Shown one piece after another: positions 45,278 to 56,725 of a DNA stretch of 64,000 nucleotides. The notes beneath the pieces were generated by a model. That model was not told where the DNA came from, searched no databases, and saw only the letters and a program-made list of their open reading frames with translations. The stretch comes from Saprolegnia diclina VS20. Lineage: Eukaryota; Oomycota; Saprolegniomycetes; Saprolegniales; Saprolegniaceae. Numbering within the stretch: position 1 is the stretch's first letter; each line of letters starts with the position of its first letter. The stretch spans positions 505,594-569,593 of the forward strand of contig NW_008246097.1 in NCBI RefSeq assembly GCF_000281045.1, in the 5' to 3' direction. Position numbers and translations under genes: made by a program.

Positions 45278-46289
45278 CTAGTGCGCAGGCGTGTCCGGGT
45301 ACACCGTTAGCAGGCCTTCCTTGCGTATGTGCACGTATTGATCTCCGTTCGAGGTCATTTTCATCCAGCGTATGGGACGTACCGGGGATCTGCTTGAGCG
45401 CCGCGGTGGCAAAGGCAATGTCCGGGTTGCTCGCCGACCTGCTATTGCTGAACTCGACAAAATGAAAGTTGTTGAAGCGCCGGCGCCGCATCGGATCGTC
45501 AAAGTCGCACATCGTACCCCACGGTCCGTCGCCAACGCCAACCATAATGATGGCTACATCGTTAGTGAGTTGTGGTGAGATGCGCATGCAAACGCTTCCG
45601 TTCGTACAGATGGGGTAGTTGGAGGCCTCAACGATGGCGCGGTCAGTCCCCTTCTCGTCCGTGACTTGTCCGTCAGCGATGATGACAAGAATGTGGTAGC
45701 GCCGCGTCATCTTGACAATGCGAATGGTCTCGTGGATCACGGCCGCAAAGTTTGTTGGCCCCGAGAGCTTGACGGTCGGGGTCACTTGGTTGTAGCGCGC
45801 GAGGACGCCGGCGAAGCCCTCGCACGGCTGCCCCTCGATGCCGAGGTTGAAGCAAGCGTGTCCTGCGGTGTGGATGTCGCCAAAGCCCAGCGCAGGGATG
45901 AGTCCGTCATCGTCAAAGACTTCGAGCGTTCAGCCCAGCGTTTGGATGACTGTCTGGTACGGGTTCAGGGCGCCATGCTCCGCATCAATGTCGTGGAGGC
46001 ATTTCCCACCAAACGAGGTTTCGCCAGTCCACTAAAACCGTAAAGTGAAGAGGGGATTTAGGTGAGCTGCTACCGTGTTGGACTTGGTGTAGTCGATGGC
46101 AACGACGACATTGGAGGACTCGAGGCCGCACATGCGTAGCCCCCGCTGCAGATCCTCTAGCGCAACATCGTTGATGGCGCCAAGTGCGATTGGTGGCGTA
46201 CCGTAGGTTGCATAGCAGTCTTCGACCGCATCTTTCGGTTTTGGTACCATCGCCTTGCCAATGCTGCAGCCAAAGAGACTCTTGCGCAT
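45278..46289 (-). pseudogene. Copine-type vWA gene, copy A, with in-frame TGA
   Basis: First of six related copine/RGLG-type von Willebrand A genes. Exons 46289-46202, 46156-46074, 46031-45608, 45553-45383, 45342-45278; all splice sites and phases fit. MIDAS features remain ([20 protein letters not shown]). Around 45930 the codon after LG reads TGA where copies B, C and F have Lys or Arg (LG-K/R-TLE), which would truncate the protein in the middle of the domain; a CGA to TGA change would explain it. The intron found at NPYQ in all other copies is missing. N-terminus MRKSLFGC lacks the MG start of the others, and the C-terminus is extended (QYVHIRKEGLLTVYPD). Recent pseudogene, readthrough or sequencing error. 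Confidence 0.7.
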
Positions 46290-46757
46290 CGCGCAAAACG
46301 AAAAATGCACGCACCGTTGGTTGTATAGCACTACTCTCTGTTCACGTAGCCATGCGATACTGAGCAAAGACAAGCATCGTACTCTCATCCAGCTCTCTCC
46401 ACCTCGCTCGCAAGTCCCTTTGACATGCCCGAATGTAGGGCTAGGGATTTGGAATGATGGTCTTTGTGACATCCGCTGCCGCTGGGTTGTTGGCTTTCTG
46501 GCTTGCTTTCTTGATTTATCAGTGACCGACAAAACTGCCGAGCGAAATCAACAAATCATGTGATTCTTCACGAGTGTTTTGGGTGGTACATAGGCGCTGT
46601 TTGGTCTACGACCGAAACCTCTGCGATCGAATCGATGACGCACTAATATACACTTTCTACAAGCATAATTGTCTACTGTCTGACGTCAAAGAGGGTTTAT
46701 AGGGTTTATTTGCGACTAACGACGCGGTTTGCTCGTTTCTTATGATTCGACGCATCC
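46290..46757. other. Intergenic between copine copies A and B
   Basis: 468 nt, AT-rich, between the start of copy A and the end of copy B (same strand). It must hold the copy A promoter. Nothing else recognisable. Confidence 0.4.
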
Positions 46758-47862
46758 TTAGTGTTCTGGAAGAAGACCGAGCTGGCGAATGGTCTTGTAT
46801 TGCGCTGCATCGTAGCATGAGACGCAGCATTTCGATTTGCAAGCGTAGTACCTGGGATACCTGCGAGCGCGGCAGCGGCAAAGCCAACTTGTGGGTTGGC
46901 CACATTAAACTCGAGCACTTTGTTGTATTCGACAAATTGAAAGTTCTCGAACCGGCGCCGCGTGAGCTTGTCGGAATATTTGTTCATCATATCCTACAAT
47001 TAGCCTTTGTGCACAAAAACATCAAAGAGAGCGAGTTACCCACGGACCGTCACCGACGCCGACCATGATGATGGCTGCATCGCAAGCGTCAATGAACCCG
47101 AACAATACACGGGAACGTACACAAGGCAGAGTTGGAGGCAGCGACGATCGAATCGGCGGTCTCTGTCTCGCACGTCACTTGGCCGTCGGCGATGATGACG
47201 AGGATGTGATACTGCTGCGTTGCTTTGACGAGGCGCACCGCCTCTTCGATGATTGGCGTAAAGCTTGTGGGTCCCGCGAGTGCCACCGTTGGCGTTACAA
47301 CCTTGTAGCGCTCGAGCGCGTCGGTGAACCCTCGGCACGGCGCGTCGTCGAGCTTGAAGCACGACACATCGCGCGTGGTGGCGTCGCCAAAGCCGTACAG
47401 TCGAATGAGCTGGTCCTTATCAAAGGCTTCCAGCGTCTTCCCCAAGGCGCGAATCACCGCCTACGCGCGACAGATGTGAGCCACAAGCCTCTGGCAGACG
47501 AGGCACCTGGTACGGGTTGGCGTCGACATCGCTTGGGTCAATGTAGTGCAGCGACTTGCCAAAGGACCACTTGCCATTCCACTAGCAAGGATACGACTGA
47601 TGATCGATTGAGAACGGCCATTGAAGCGTACGTCGTTGGAACGCGTGTAGTCGATAGCAATGAGAAGGTGCGACGTCTCGAGGCCGGCTTCCTGCAGCGA
47701 CGTCTGAAGTTCCTCTACTTGCCAGCGTAAGCTGCAGGTAGCGTAGCGAAGAAGGGTACCGTAGCTTTCATATTTCGTCGCCGTCGACTTGCAACGGCGC
47801 GTGGACGAGTGCAGGTTGTGGTCCTCGTCGACGCCGCAGCACGCCGAGATCAGTTGCCCCAT
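46758..47862 (-). CDS. Copine-type vWA protein, copy B
   Basis: 274 residues; exons 47862-47760, 47714-47632, 47581-47507, 47460-47121, 47074-47040, 46993-46852, 46804-46758. A single copine/RGLG-type vWA domain with MIDAS residues AIDYTRSN, LAGPTSF and ADGQVT. No C2 domains (present in true copines) and no RING (present in plant RGLG ligases). N-terminus MGQLISACC fits N-myristoylation plus palmitoylation, so likely membrane-bound. It is the most diverged copy (KLDDAPCRGFTDALERY) and carries a PEH C-terminal extension. Shares with copy C an intron after GDGPW that A, D, E and F lack. Confidence 0.8.
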
Positions 47863-48127
47863 CGTCGTTCGAAGTGCAAACTGAGTGCTGATTGGCGCAT
47901 CATAAACGAGGTACATACGTTAAATAGGTTAAACCCATCACAACAAGCAGAAAAGTAGATGCGACGTCATCACCAACTCGCCACGACGACGCCTCAACTT
48001 CTTATCGCCTCGATGAAAACTCACGTTGACAGAAGTGAGAAAGATGTACATGACATTATACTAGACCTTACTTAGTGCTGGGTCCACAGTGGCCTGATTG
48101 TACGGTAGTCGGTCGGCCAAGACGCGA

Positions 48128-49235
48128 TCACAGGAGCCCGAGACGCCGAATGGCCTTGTATTGCTCTACATCGCGCATAGCTATATAGACGTATCACATA
48201 GCCAAAAACGCTACCTGGGATCTCCATGAGAGCAGCCGTGGCAAAACCAACGTCCGGGTTTCGGGCGTTGAGTTTGAGAACGCTTGCAAAATCGACAAAT
48301 TGAAAGTTGTCAAAGCGACGACGCGGAAGCTGGTCGTCGTACTCGTGCATCATATCCTAGGAGCCACTTCGTTTGCAACGAGCCTACATAAGGTTATATC
48401 GGACAAACCCAAGGACCATCCCCGACGCCGACGACCACGATGGCTATAAAAACGCAACCACTATGAGTGCCAAGGACACGGCTTCCTCCTTCTGTGGCGT
48501 ACAGATCGGGTAGTTGGACGCTTCGACGATCGCGTCGGTGGTTTCTTTTTCGCTCGTGACTTGGCCGTCGGCGACGATGATGAGAATGTGGTACGCCTGC
48601 GTCTCGCGCGTGATGCGGATGGCTTCGTGGATCACGGGGGCGAAGTTTGTCGGCCCGGAGAGCTTGACGCTTGGCGTCACTTGGTTGTAGCGCGCGAGTA
48701 CTTCGACAAAGCCTTCAATCGGTGCCAGCGAGAGCGGGAAGCACTTGCTGCCCTGCGTCGTGATATCGCCAAAGCCGTACGCTGGGATCAACCGGTCGTC
48801 ATCAAACACTTCCAGCGTGCGGCCCAAGATTTGGATCACAGCCTAGCAGCATCAAAGTCACGAATGCGCTAGTCTTATTACCTGGTACGGGTTCAACTCC
48901 CGTGGATCGAGGGCGTGGAGACTCTTGCCGTGAAAGGTGCGCTCGCCGCTCCACTAGACGAATGGCGACGATGATATTGCGAGCTAACGTACGAACTCAA
49001 TGCACCTCGTTCGACTTGGTGTAGTCGATGGCGACGATCAAGTTGGACGACTCGAGGCCTGCGCGTCGAAGGGCAGCTTGAAGCTCGCCTACTCAAGTCA
49101 AAATGGCAACCAGCCACGGCAAGCGGCGGTCGCACCGTAGGTTTCGTAGTGGTCTGGGATCGAGCGAAAGGGATGCAGCGCGCCAGGTGGCGTCCCATCG
49201 TCGCTCGTGCCGCACGTCGAGAACAAGAGACCCAT
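48128..49235 (-). CDS. Copine-type vWA protein, copy C
   Basis: 269 residues; exons 49235-49136, 49088-49006, 48953-48882, 48842-48503, 48443-48409, 48356-48215, 48165-48128; introns 39-59 nt. Motifs [40 protein letters not shown], and the C-terminus EQYKAIRRLGLL. N-terminal MGLLFSTCGT suggests myristoylation with a palmitoylated Cys. Single vWA domain as in its neighbours, probably a metal-dependent protein-interaction module. Its start faces copy D across the region holding a MITE. Confidence 0.82.
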
Positions 49236-50493
49236 GGCCCAGACGAGAAATGTGGAAATGCCACGCACATGTACGTCAAATGCTAAAGACGTTAAACGGT
49301 TTTAACGTCGAGCGGGCAACGGGAATGATGGTGGGGATGGTGCAAGCCAAGCGAAGGGTGACCATTGCCAGCTGACAGAGCCCAACGTTGCAAGACGACA
49401 GAGCTTCTCGCGAACTACATGTATGTCGAGAGGCAAAGAAATATTCACTTCATCACTGGCCTGTTGAGACTGCGTGAACGGCGGCGAAGGCTTTTACGCT
49501 CTTCAACTCCACCATAGTGTTTGCTCGTGTCTTTGCGAACGAAGCACAATCAGCAGCACAGATCTTGAACGTTGTTACCAGGCAGGCCAGACAAGGCGCT
49601 ACCGGTAGCTACATATTTGACCCGTAGCCACAAGGCATAGCTCTCTCGAGGCAGCATTTGACAGTGTTTTATTGTCTTTTCGTTGCCTTTCGGAAACGAA
49701 AACAAACATGTTCTGCCCTGTCCCCGACAGTCAGGGACCTGGGCCCGACTACAACCCGGACAGACGCGCTTCAAGAATCCTAGGGATGTGTCGCTTCGAG
49801 TTCTTAGCGAGCTATTCATCGTCTCTTTATCTCGTTCGCGGAGCGCTGCAACACGTCGCTGCTCCAAAGTCCATTGTGTTTCCTCGCCTCAACATTGCGG
49901 CATTCGCTGCCATTAGAGCTTCTCCACCGGTCCGCGCTATCCTACACTGGCTCTGTAAAATTTCCAAATTTGTAAAAAAATTACCGGGGAAATGCCCCAC
50001 CGGTCCCTGTAAATCGCCCTGTATCTGTATAATTTTTACCGGGTGGAGCAAAAATTGGCCGAGCGCCCTGTATCCTGGCGCCCGATACAGGGCGCCCGGG
50101 CACCCTGGCTTTTTACCCGGTAAAATCGCGAATGACTCATGTTTTGTATACTAGTAAAAAAAATACAAAATCGAATTTTAAGACGAAGTTCGAAGTTATC
50201 GACGCCATACAAATCGCGACTCCCGGCATCTTTTTACAGGGCGACCGCTGGGGCGTTTGTTTTATCTTGCTCTGTGTCGCATATACAGGGCGAAATCGCG
50301 CAAACCCAGAGCCAGTGTGGGATACAGGGAACCGGTGGAGATGCTCTTACTCAATAAACGCATTTAACACACACCATCGGGTAAACCTAGGTATTCCGAG
50401 TGCTGGTCCTCGAATTTTTTAAAACGTCATTGATTTGCATTCAGCAAGGCCGTCTGGTGCCATTTTTATTTGCTTGTCGCAGTCACTCGCGCA
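49236..50493. other. Divergent region at the centre of the copine array
   Basis: 1,258 nt between copies C (minus) and D (plus). It contains a Harbinger-like MITE (49916-50346). The remaining ~680 nt upstream of the MITE, and ~145 nt downstream leading to copy D, show no gene. Confidence 0.5.
49916..50346. mobile_element. PIF/Harbinger-like MITE, 431 bp
   Basis: Ends form an imperfect terminal inverted repeat of about 40 bp: left GAGCTTCTCCACCGGT, right (reverse complement) GAGCATCTCCACCGGT, both running on to an ACACTGGCTCTG block. It is flanked by a 3-bp TTA duplication (49913-49915 and 50347-50349), as left by PIF/Harbinger transposases. The interior is AT-rich and rich in acaggg/ccctgt repeats, with no transposase frame, so non-autonomous. 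It sits between the divergent copine copies C and D and may affect their promoters. Confidence 0.7.
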
Positions 50494-51581
50494 ATGGGCT
50501 CGGACAACAGCAAGCCAAAGCCGCAGACCCGCGCGCCCGCACCGCGTTCGCCGGCCTTCCAGCGCATTCCGGACCAGTACGAGACCTACGGTACGCCCTT
50601 CGCACTGAGCGCAGAGACCTAATCTCGGCGCAGAGCAACTCCAGCATGCGCTGCGGGCGTCTGGCCTCGAATCCTCCAACTTGATTCTCGCCATCGACTA
50701 CACCAAGTCCAACACGGTACTCGCGACATGCTCATGGCGGTGCATGCTCATAAGCGCCTTAGTGGACGGGCCAGCAGTCGTTCCAGGGCAAGTGCTTGCA
50801 CGACATTGACCAAACCGGCCAGACGTGGAACCCGTACCAGGTCTACTCCAATCAATGCCGGCAGCCGACGAATGAACCGCCTTGCTCTAGTCGGTGATCC
50901 ACATCATGGGCAAGACGCTCGAAGCGTTCGACGACGACAAGCTCATTCCGGCCTTTGGCTTTGGCGACGCCACGACGGGCAGCCGTGCTTGCTTTCCGTT
51001 TGTCCCAAACGGCGAAGTGCTCACGGGGTTTGCCCAAGTGCTCGAGCGCTACAACCAGATCACGCCGGCGATGGCGCTCTCGGGCCCAACCAACTTTGCG
51101 CCCGTCATCAACGAAGCCATTCGTATCGTACAGGCGCATCGGTCGTACCACATCCTCGTGATCATTGCTGGTTCTTCACTTCGCTTTGATTCCTGGACAC
51201 TCATTTCGCGTAGACGGCCAAGTCACCAACGAGAAGGAAACCATCGACGCAATTGTTGCCGCCTCCAACTTTCCGCTGTGTACGTTGATGATGCTAAAAG
51301 GACGACGACTCATGGATGACGCAGCGATCGTCATGGTCGGTGTCGGCGATGGCCCGTGGGAGATGATGCAGCGCTTCGACGACCAGATTCCGACGCGCAA
51401 GTTTGACAACTTTCAATTTGTCGAGTACAACAAAACGCTGCGGCACAACCCGCGCAACCCGGAAGTGGGCTTTGCCACGTCGGCCCTCATGGAAATCCCA
51501 GGTACGTTCTCGCTCGTCCGAGCTGACTTGACCCGTTGCGTAGATCAGTACAAGACCTTGCGTCGCCTCGGCATGCTCTAA
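50494..51581 (+). CDS. Copine-type vWA protein, copy D
   Basis: 272 residues; exons 50494-50590, 50634-50716, 50763-50840, 50891-51170, 51214-51279, 51325-51501, 51544-51581; introns 42-50 nt. Motifs: [78 protein letters not shown] and [12 protein letters not shown]-terminal [10 protein letters not shown] fits a myristoylation signal. With copy E it alone has an intron splitting the ADGQ motif, and the two proteins are nearly identical through the domain, so they arose by a recent tandem duplication. Confidence 0.85.
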
Positions 51582-51903
51582 GCCCAGATAGGAGCCATCA
51601 GGCTTGTCGCTGACGTATACCAACGAATTTGCTCGTTTCATGCACTCGACGCCTTGTCTTGCAGCGGGGACGAGGTGCGGAGCTGTGCGATGTACCGTTG
51701 TTGGACTGGGAACCTGCCACGCTTCCGCGACGGGATTGGCTAGAAAGGTGACTTTTGGACCAATCCACGCGCGCAGACGTTGGAAAAGCTACTGCAGACC
51801 TGTGCTATTGTATTTCCTGGATTCTCATACATTTTCCAAGAGAAAATAAAATCAGTGGATTCTATTTTCGAAGCGCAGAACCCATCACTCTGCAATCTCA
51901 ACC
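51582..51903. other. Intergenic between copine copies D and E
   Basis: 322 nt holding the copy D 3' flank and the copy E promoter. No further feature recognised. Confidence 0.4.
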
Positions 51904-52982
51904 ATGGGCGCCGAGAACAGTCGCGCAGCGCCACGCCCGAGCAGCACCTTCCGCGCAATCCCGGACCAGTACGAGACCTATGGTACGTCGTCACTCGTGT
52001 GGCCTCGCCACTTAGCGTGGCCTAGAGCAGCTGCAGGCGGCGCTGCGGGGCGCCGGCCTCGAGTCGTCCAACCTCATCGTCGCCATTGACTACACCAAGT
52101 CCAACACGGTATGCCATGGCATGCTCGAGGCTCGTTCTCACGCATGCATGCTGCAGTGGACAGGCCAACATTCGTTCCAGGGCAAGTGCCTGCACGACAT
52201 TGACCCCACAGGCCAGACGTGGAACCCGTACCAGGTACAACACTGCAAGCCCGACACAGCGCCGACGCGAGCAATGTGCGTTGGCTAGTCGGTGATCCAC
52301 ATCATGGGCAAGACGCTCGAGACATTCGACGATGACAAGCTCATTCCAGCCTTTGGCTTTGGCGACGCCACGACGGGCGGCCGCGCGTGCTTTCCATTCC
52401 TGCCCAACGGCGAGCTCTGCACCGGGTTTGGCCAAGTGCTCGAGCGCTACAACCAGATCACGCCCTTGATGGCGCTCTCGGGGCCAACCAACTTTGCGCC
52501 CGTCATCAACGAAGCCATTCGCATCGTGCAGGCGCAGCGGTCGTACCACATTTTGCTCATTATTGCAGGTTGACCTCGTTCGACGAACTTTGCACCTCAC
52601 CGCCTCTAGATGGCCAAGTCACCAACGAGAAGGAGACCATCGACGCGATCGTCGCGGCGTCCAGCTACCCGATTTGTACGTGAACGCAAACAGCCGACTC
52701 TAACACGGCGCTGTAGCCATCATCATGGTCGGCGTCGGCGACGGTCCTTGGGAGACGATGGAGAAATTCGACGACCAGATTCCGTCCCGGCGCTTTGACA
52801 ACTTTCAATTTGTCGAGTACGCCAAGATGCTGCGGCAAAACCCGCGCAACCCGGAAGTCGGCTTTGCAACCCAAGCCCTCATGGAGGTGCCAGGTAGAAC
52901 GACCTTCACCCCTACTACCACTAACGCTATACGATGCCATGTAGATCAATACAAGATCATTCGCAAGCTCGGCCTGCTGTAG
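51904..52982 (+). CDS. Copine-type vWA protein, copy E
   Basis: 266 residues; exons 51904-51982, 52026-52108, 52157-52234, 52289-52568, 52610-52675, 52717-52893, 52945-52982. Same seven-exon structure and nearly the same sequence as copy D ([38 protein letters not shown]). MIDAS residues are intact. N-terminus MGAENSRAAP again fits myristoylation. The C-terminus ends DQYKIIRKLGLL. Introns differ in sequence and length from copy D while exons are conserved. Confidence 0.85.
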
Positions 52983-53126
52983 ACAGCCGACACTCGAGGC
53001 GCCAGCGTAGTTTATATAAGCGTCAATCCCAAACCTGTTTCGTGCATGCTGCCTCGCTATAGACAGGCGGTGGTACCCTAACCACACCCGGTACGACCCC
53101 AACAACGGTTGCCTATATTTAGTCGC

Positions 53127-54452
53127 ATGGCGTCGCCGGACCGGCCGATCGAGCTCGTCGAGGACCTCCTCGGCGCGCTCCTCCTCCTCCTCGCGGTGGC
53201 CTATGCCGTTGCGCTCGAGCTCACGCGCCGCCGCGTTCTGTCGCTGTCGCAGCTGGCGTTTGCGCTGGCGGCGACCATTGGCGTCGGCGTCGTCGGCGGC
53301 GCGCTCGAGCACCAGCTCTCGAACGAAGTGCTCGATCTCGCGCTCTTTGGCTCGTACACGCAGACGTACGTGGCGCTCAAGGTCGCACCGATCGCGTGCG
53401 CAGCAGGCATGAGCGTCGGCGTCGGGATCTACCTCTCGCTCTGCAGCTGCGCGTGCTGCTGCGACGCGCCCGAGATGGACGCTGCGAGCCACGAGAGCTG
53501 CATTCTGCGGCGACTGCGGCAGTCCACGTCCGTCTACCTCGTGTCTGCCCCGACGCTGTACCTTGTCATTGGCATGCGCCTCAATGCGCGGATTCGACTC
53601 AGCGCCATCAAGCCCGTGGGCGGCACGCTGCACTGGCAAGCCCTGCAGTGCCCGCTCGTGCTGTCAACCATCCACATGGGCAGCCTGCTCCTCATTTTGC
53701 TCAAGCGCATGCTCGACCACGCCGCGCCATCGAGCGACTTTCCTGCGATTGCTGACGCGGTCGCGTCGACACCAATCGACAAGAAGGCGACACCGCGACC
53801 ATCCGTGTCGCCGCGCCACCGCGCGCTCGGCAAAGAATCTGCAAAAGAGGCCAAGTCGTCGCCCGCCAAGCCAGGCGCAGCCAGCACCAAGATGCACAAC
53901 AGCGTTGTGCACGCTCTCACAGTTGCAACAGCAGCGTCGCCGGTCAAGATGCCCGAGCCCAGCAGCCGACTCAGCCCCAAGATCCGCCCCAAGCTCACGC
54001 TACCGGATGCGATGGTCGGGGTCCGGGCCAAGGCCAAGCCAGCGATCACGTCGCCGCGCAAGGACGAGAGTGAGAGTCGCCCACGCGCGCGGTCGGCGCT
54101 GCCGTCGCCAGCGACGTCGGTCGAGTCGGACGCGAGCTTCAGCAGGCCACTGGGAAAAGCCCACTCGGACCATGAGCGGCCGCGCGTGGTTGCGCGCCGG
54201 CGGAGGTCGGGTCCGCGGGACGACGGCAACATGTCGGGCCTCATTAGCAGTGAGAGCGAGACGGACGAGGACATGCTCGTGCCGTCGAGCAGCCGCCAGT
54301 TCACGTCCGAGTTTGCGATCGACCACAACCTCGCAATGCCACTGCAAGACGACGACCGCTGGGTGCTCTGCTACGACGAAGCGACGGGCGCACCGTACTA
54401 CTACTGCCACGAGACGGGCGAGAGTCGCTGGGAAAAGCCCAAGTGGGAGTAG
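53127..54452 (+). CDS. Membrane protein with C-terminal WW domain
   Basis: 441 residues, intronless, starting 144 nt after copy E, with tatatttag just before the ATG. Residues ~10-205 hold about five hydrophobic segments (LLGALLLLLAVAYAVALEL, LAFALAATIGVGVVGGAL, LVLSTIHMGSLLLILL), with a cysteine cluster CSCACCCD between them that may be palmitoylated. A long Ser/Pro/Arg-rich cytosolic region (~220-400) rich in SP sites follows, then a WW domain: RWVLCYDEATGAPYYYCHET and WEKPKW. WW domains bind proline motifs. No family for the membrane part. Confidence 0.78.
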   Translation: MASPDRPIELVEDLLGALLLLLAVAYAVALELTRRRVLSLSQLAFALAATIGVGVVGGALEHQLSNEVLDLALFGSYTQTYVALKVAPIACAAGMSVGVGIYLSLCSCACCCDAPEMDAASHESCILRRLRQSTSVYLVSAPTLYLVIGMRLNARIRLSAIKPVGGTLHWQALQCPLVLSTIHMGSLLLILLKRMLDHAAPSSDFPAIADAVASTPIDKKATPRPSVSPRHRALGKESAKEAKSSPAKPGAASTKMHNSVVHALTVATAASPVKMPEPSSRLSPKIRPKLTLPDAMVGVRAKAKPAITSPRKDESESRPRARSALPSPATSVESDASFSRPLGKAHSDHERPRVVARRRRSGPRDDGNMSGLISSESETDEDMLVPSSSRQFTSEFAIDHNLAMPLQDDDRWVLCYDEATGAPYYYCHETGESRWEKPKWE

Positions 54453-54523
54453 CAACAAACGAGTCGCGAGTCATGTTGAAAGAGCCATAGAACACCAACC
54501 CAGACAAGCTCACCACGTTATCT

Positions 54524-56042
54524 CTACAACGCTGCTGCCTTGGGCGACGACCCGTAGTGGTACAGGAACGCATCGACAAAGCCGGCAATCTAGCACACAG
54601 TACGAGTGGGTTGGAGAAGACGAGAGAACGAGCTGCGTACCGAGACCATGCCGCCGACAATGGCGCAGACACGCATGACAAAGTGCGTCAAGGGCACGCG
54701 GGCCGCGTCCATTTGCACCATAAAGGGCGAAATGTCGAAGATGAAGAAGACGCCTGTGACACAAGACGCGTCACGGGCGATCCATCATTTCCAGTCCGAG
54801 GACGTACCAGGAAGCACCGTCATTTGGCCATACGGGTTGAGGAACCGCGTCTGCTGCGTGTACGAAAACTAGATACCCGACCGATCAGATCTGATCTTGC
54901 GATTTTGATTGCAATGGCGTCGTACCTGGTTGGACTGGACACTGCCGTACCCGTCGTCGTAGATGGTCGGTACAATCTTCAAATAGTATTGGTAAACAGC
55001 ACCCGCTAGAAAGTTCGGGGATTTAGTGTAAGATGACAATATTGTTCACACGAACCTTTGTCGGCAATCTTGGTCATCCCATCGAGCGGGTTCGACTGCC
55101 CTGGAAACGGCGTGCCAAAGTAGAGCCTAGGCGGAACATCAAGAAAGGGAAGGAGACATCACCGTACTTGTGCACGACGTGCGATGCGTTGTACGAGTAC
55201 TGCTGGCCAGGCACAAACTGGTGCACGAGCCGGCCCTGGCGGTGAAAGGTCCGGCCGAGGGCGACGTGAAAGTTGCCCGCCACGCGGTTCACGGCCATCG
55301 TGCCATGGAGACGGCAGCCTTCGCCATCCTTGGACTCGCTCTCCTCCTTCCCGGCCTCGCGCATGCACTGCTCGGTGGCCTCGGCTTCCTCGAGCGATTT
55401 CTCGCTAAACATGAACGCCTCCTTGACTTCGTCGCACGAGTTGCAGCACAGCGCGCCCGTCGGGTGCAGCGCGTCGTAGCAGCTGCCGCAGTAGTTGGGC
55501 GGGAGCGTCGCGGGCACCTCGGCGCCATTCGGCACGTGCGAAATCGCCTTCCCGATCGGCGTCCCGTCCGGCGCCAGCCGCGTCTTGAAAACCGTGTTGT
55601 GCAGATTGACCTGGAGCTCACCCGCCACGTCCATCGAGTTCATATGGGCCTCTGCATAGCGCTATGAGTGCGAGGATAGAGAAAGATGCATCGTTGTACC
55701 GCGGCAGTTGAGCGCCGGGTAGCTGATGTCGAACGTGATGAGGAGCTTTTCGTTCGTCGACGTATCGACGACCATGTGCTCGTGGCGGTCCACCGTAAGG
55801 TAGTGGCTCAGCTCCGAGAGGAAGAGGATGACCATGACCACCATGGCGACGATCGACACTGCTCCATCATGCCATCATGAGGCCTCGCTCCTGCATGGCG
55901 TCGTACCTGTGGCGCCGGTCTCGGTCTGCACCTTGAACTCGCGGTGGAGCTTCGGGTAGACGTCGACCTTCTTGAGCATGCGACTCGTGCTGAAGCCATG
56001 CTCCGCGTCCTCGTCCTTGGCCACGTTGCGCTGGCGCAGCAT
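54524..56042 (-). CDS. ERGIC3: ERGIC3/Erv46-type ER-Golgi cargo receptor
   Basis: Cycling membrane protein of COPII/COPI vesicles. Exons 56042-55907, 55858-55700, 55651-55168, 55126-55056, 55005-54926, 54868-54808, 54753-54641, 54589-54524; introns 41-57 nt; 389 residues (human ERGIC3 383). Two transmembrane helices at the ends (VSIVAMVVMVILFLSELSHY; FVMRVCAIVGGMVSIAGF) enclose a luminal domain. Family motifs: MNSMDVAGELQ, CGSCYDALHPTGALCCNSC, GTMAVNRVAGNFHVALG, HKLYFGTPFPGQSNPLDG (made by intron 3 splicing) and AVYQYYLKIVPTIY. Start chosen at MLRQRNVAKD; another ATG is 81 nt upstream. Confidence 0.93.
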
Positions 56043-56725
56043 CGTCCTTCGTACACGTGGAGTTGGAATCTGCGCACCGGATAACGACCGGATACGCAAC
56101 ACCCCAGATGATGGCGCTTTCAACTCTTTTTATTTAATATCCATCAATTTGTATGCAATACAATACAACGTTGGCGGCGACGTTGGGTCAGTTGTGTGCT
56201 GGGTTGGCCTAATTTGGATAAACCCACGCAACTTAATCAGACAATCGCACGCAAGTCGAAGTTGTCTCGCGCGCTTGTCTGTGGGCTTGCGCCGACACGG
56301 AGCAGCGGATGCTGTTGATTGAACAAGAGTGGCTTGAGACATGGACACGACGGAGTCGCGGGACAAGAGAATACGCCTGGGAAATGCCATGGATTACCAA
56401 GCACAACAGACCCAGTCCCGAAAGGGCAGCGCAACATCATGTGATGACACAGCAGCTTGAGCTTGAGGGATCCATGTTGACCCACGGGTACATATACATG
56501 TGTCGACGCCGACCCCCATTCGTCGAGGGAATGAATTGACAGCGTTCCCAACGTGTGTGTCACTAGGGCGGGTAGTGGAGGTTGCGTGGGAATAGACAAT
56601 CGAACGTCCATTTCTAAATTTTTGTATTTTTGTCAAAAGTTTTGGGACCCGACATCGCGACCAACATTCCGCCGACTAGCGCAAATCTTTCGAAGCCATT
56701 TCCGCTCTTGCCAACCCAACGAAGC
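56043..56725. other. Divergent intergenic region, 683 nt
   Basis: Between ERGIC3 (minus) and copine copy F (plus). AT-rich, no family-bearing frame, no repeat recognised. Confidence 0.4.

Noticed and set aside
45930..45932. Selenocysteine or alternative genetic code to explain the TGA in copine copy A
   Set aside because: TGA is a normal stop in several genes here (for example copine copy C and ZNFX1), and paralogues have Lys/Arg rather than Cys at this place.
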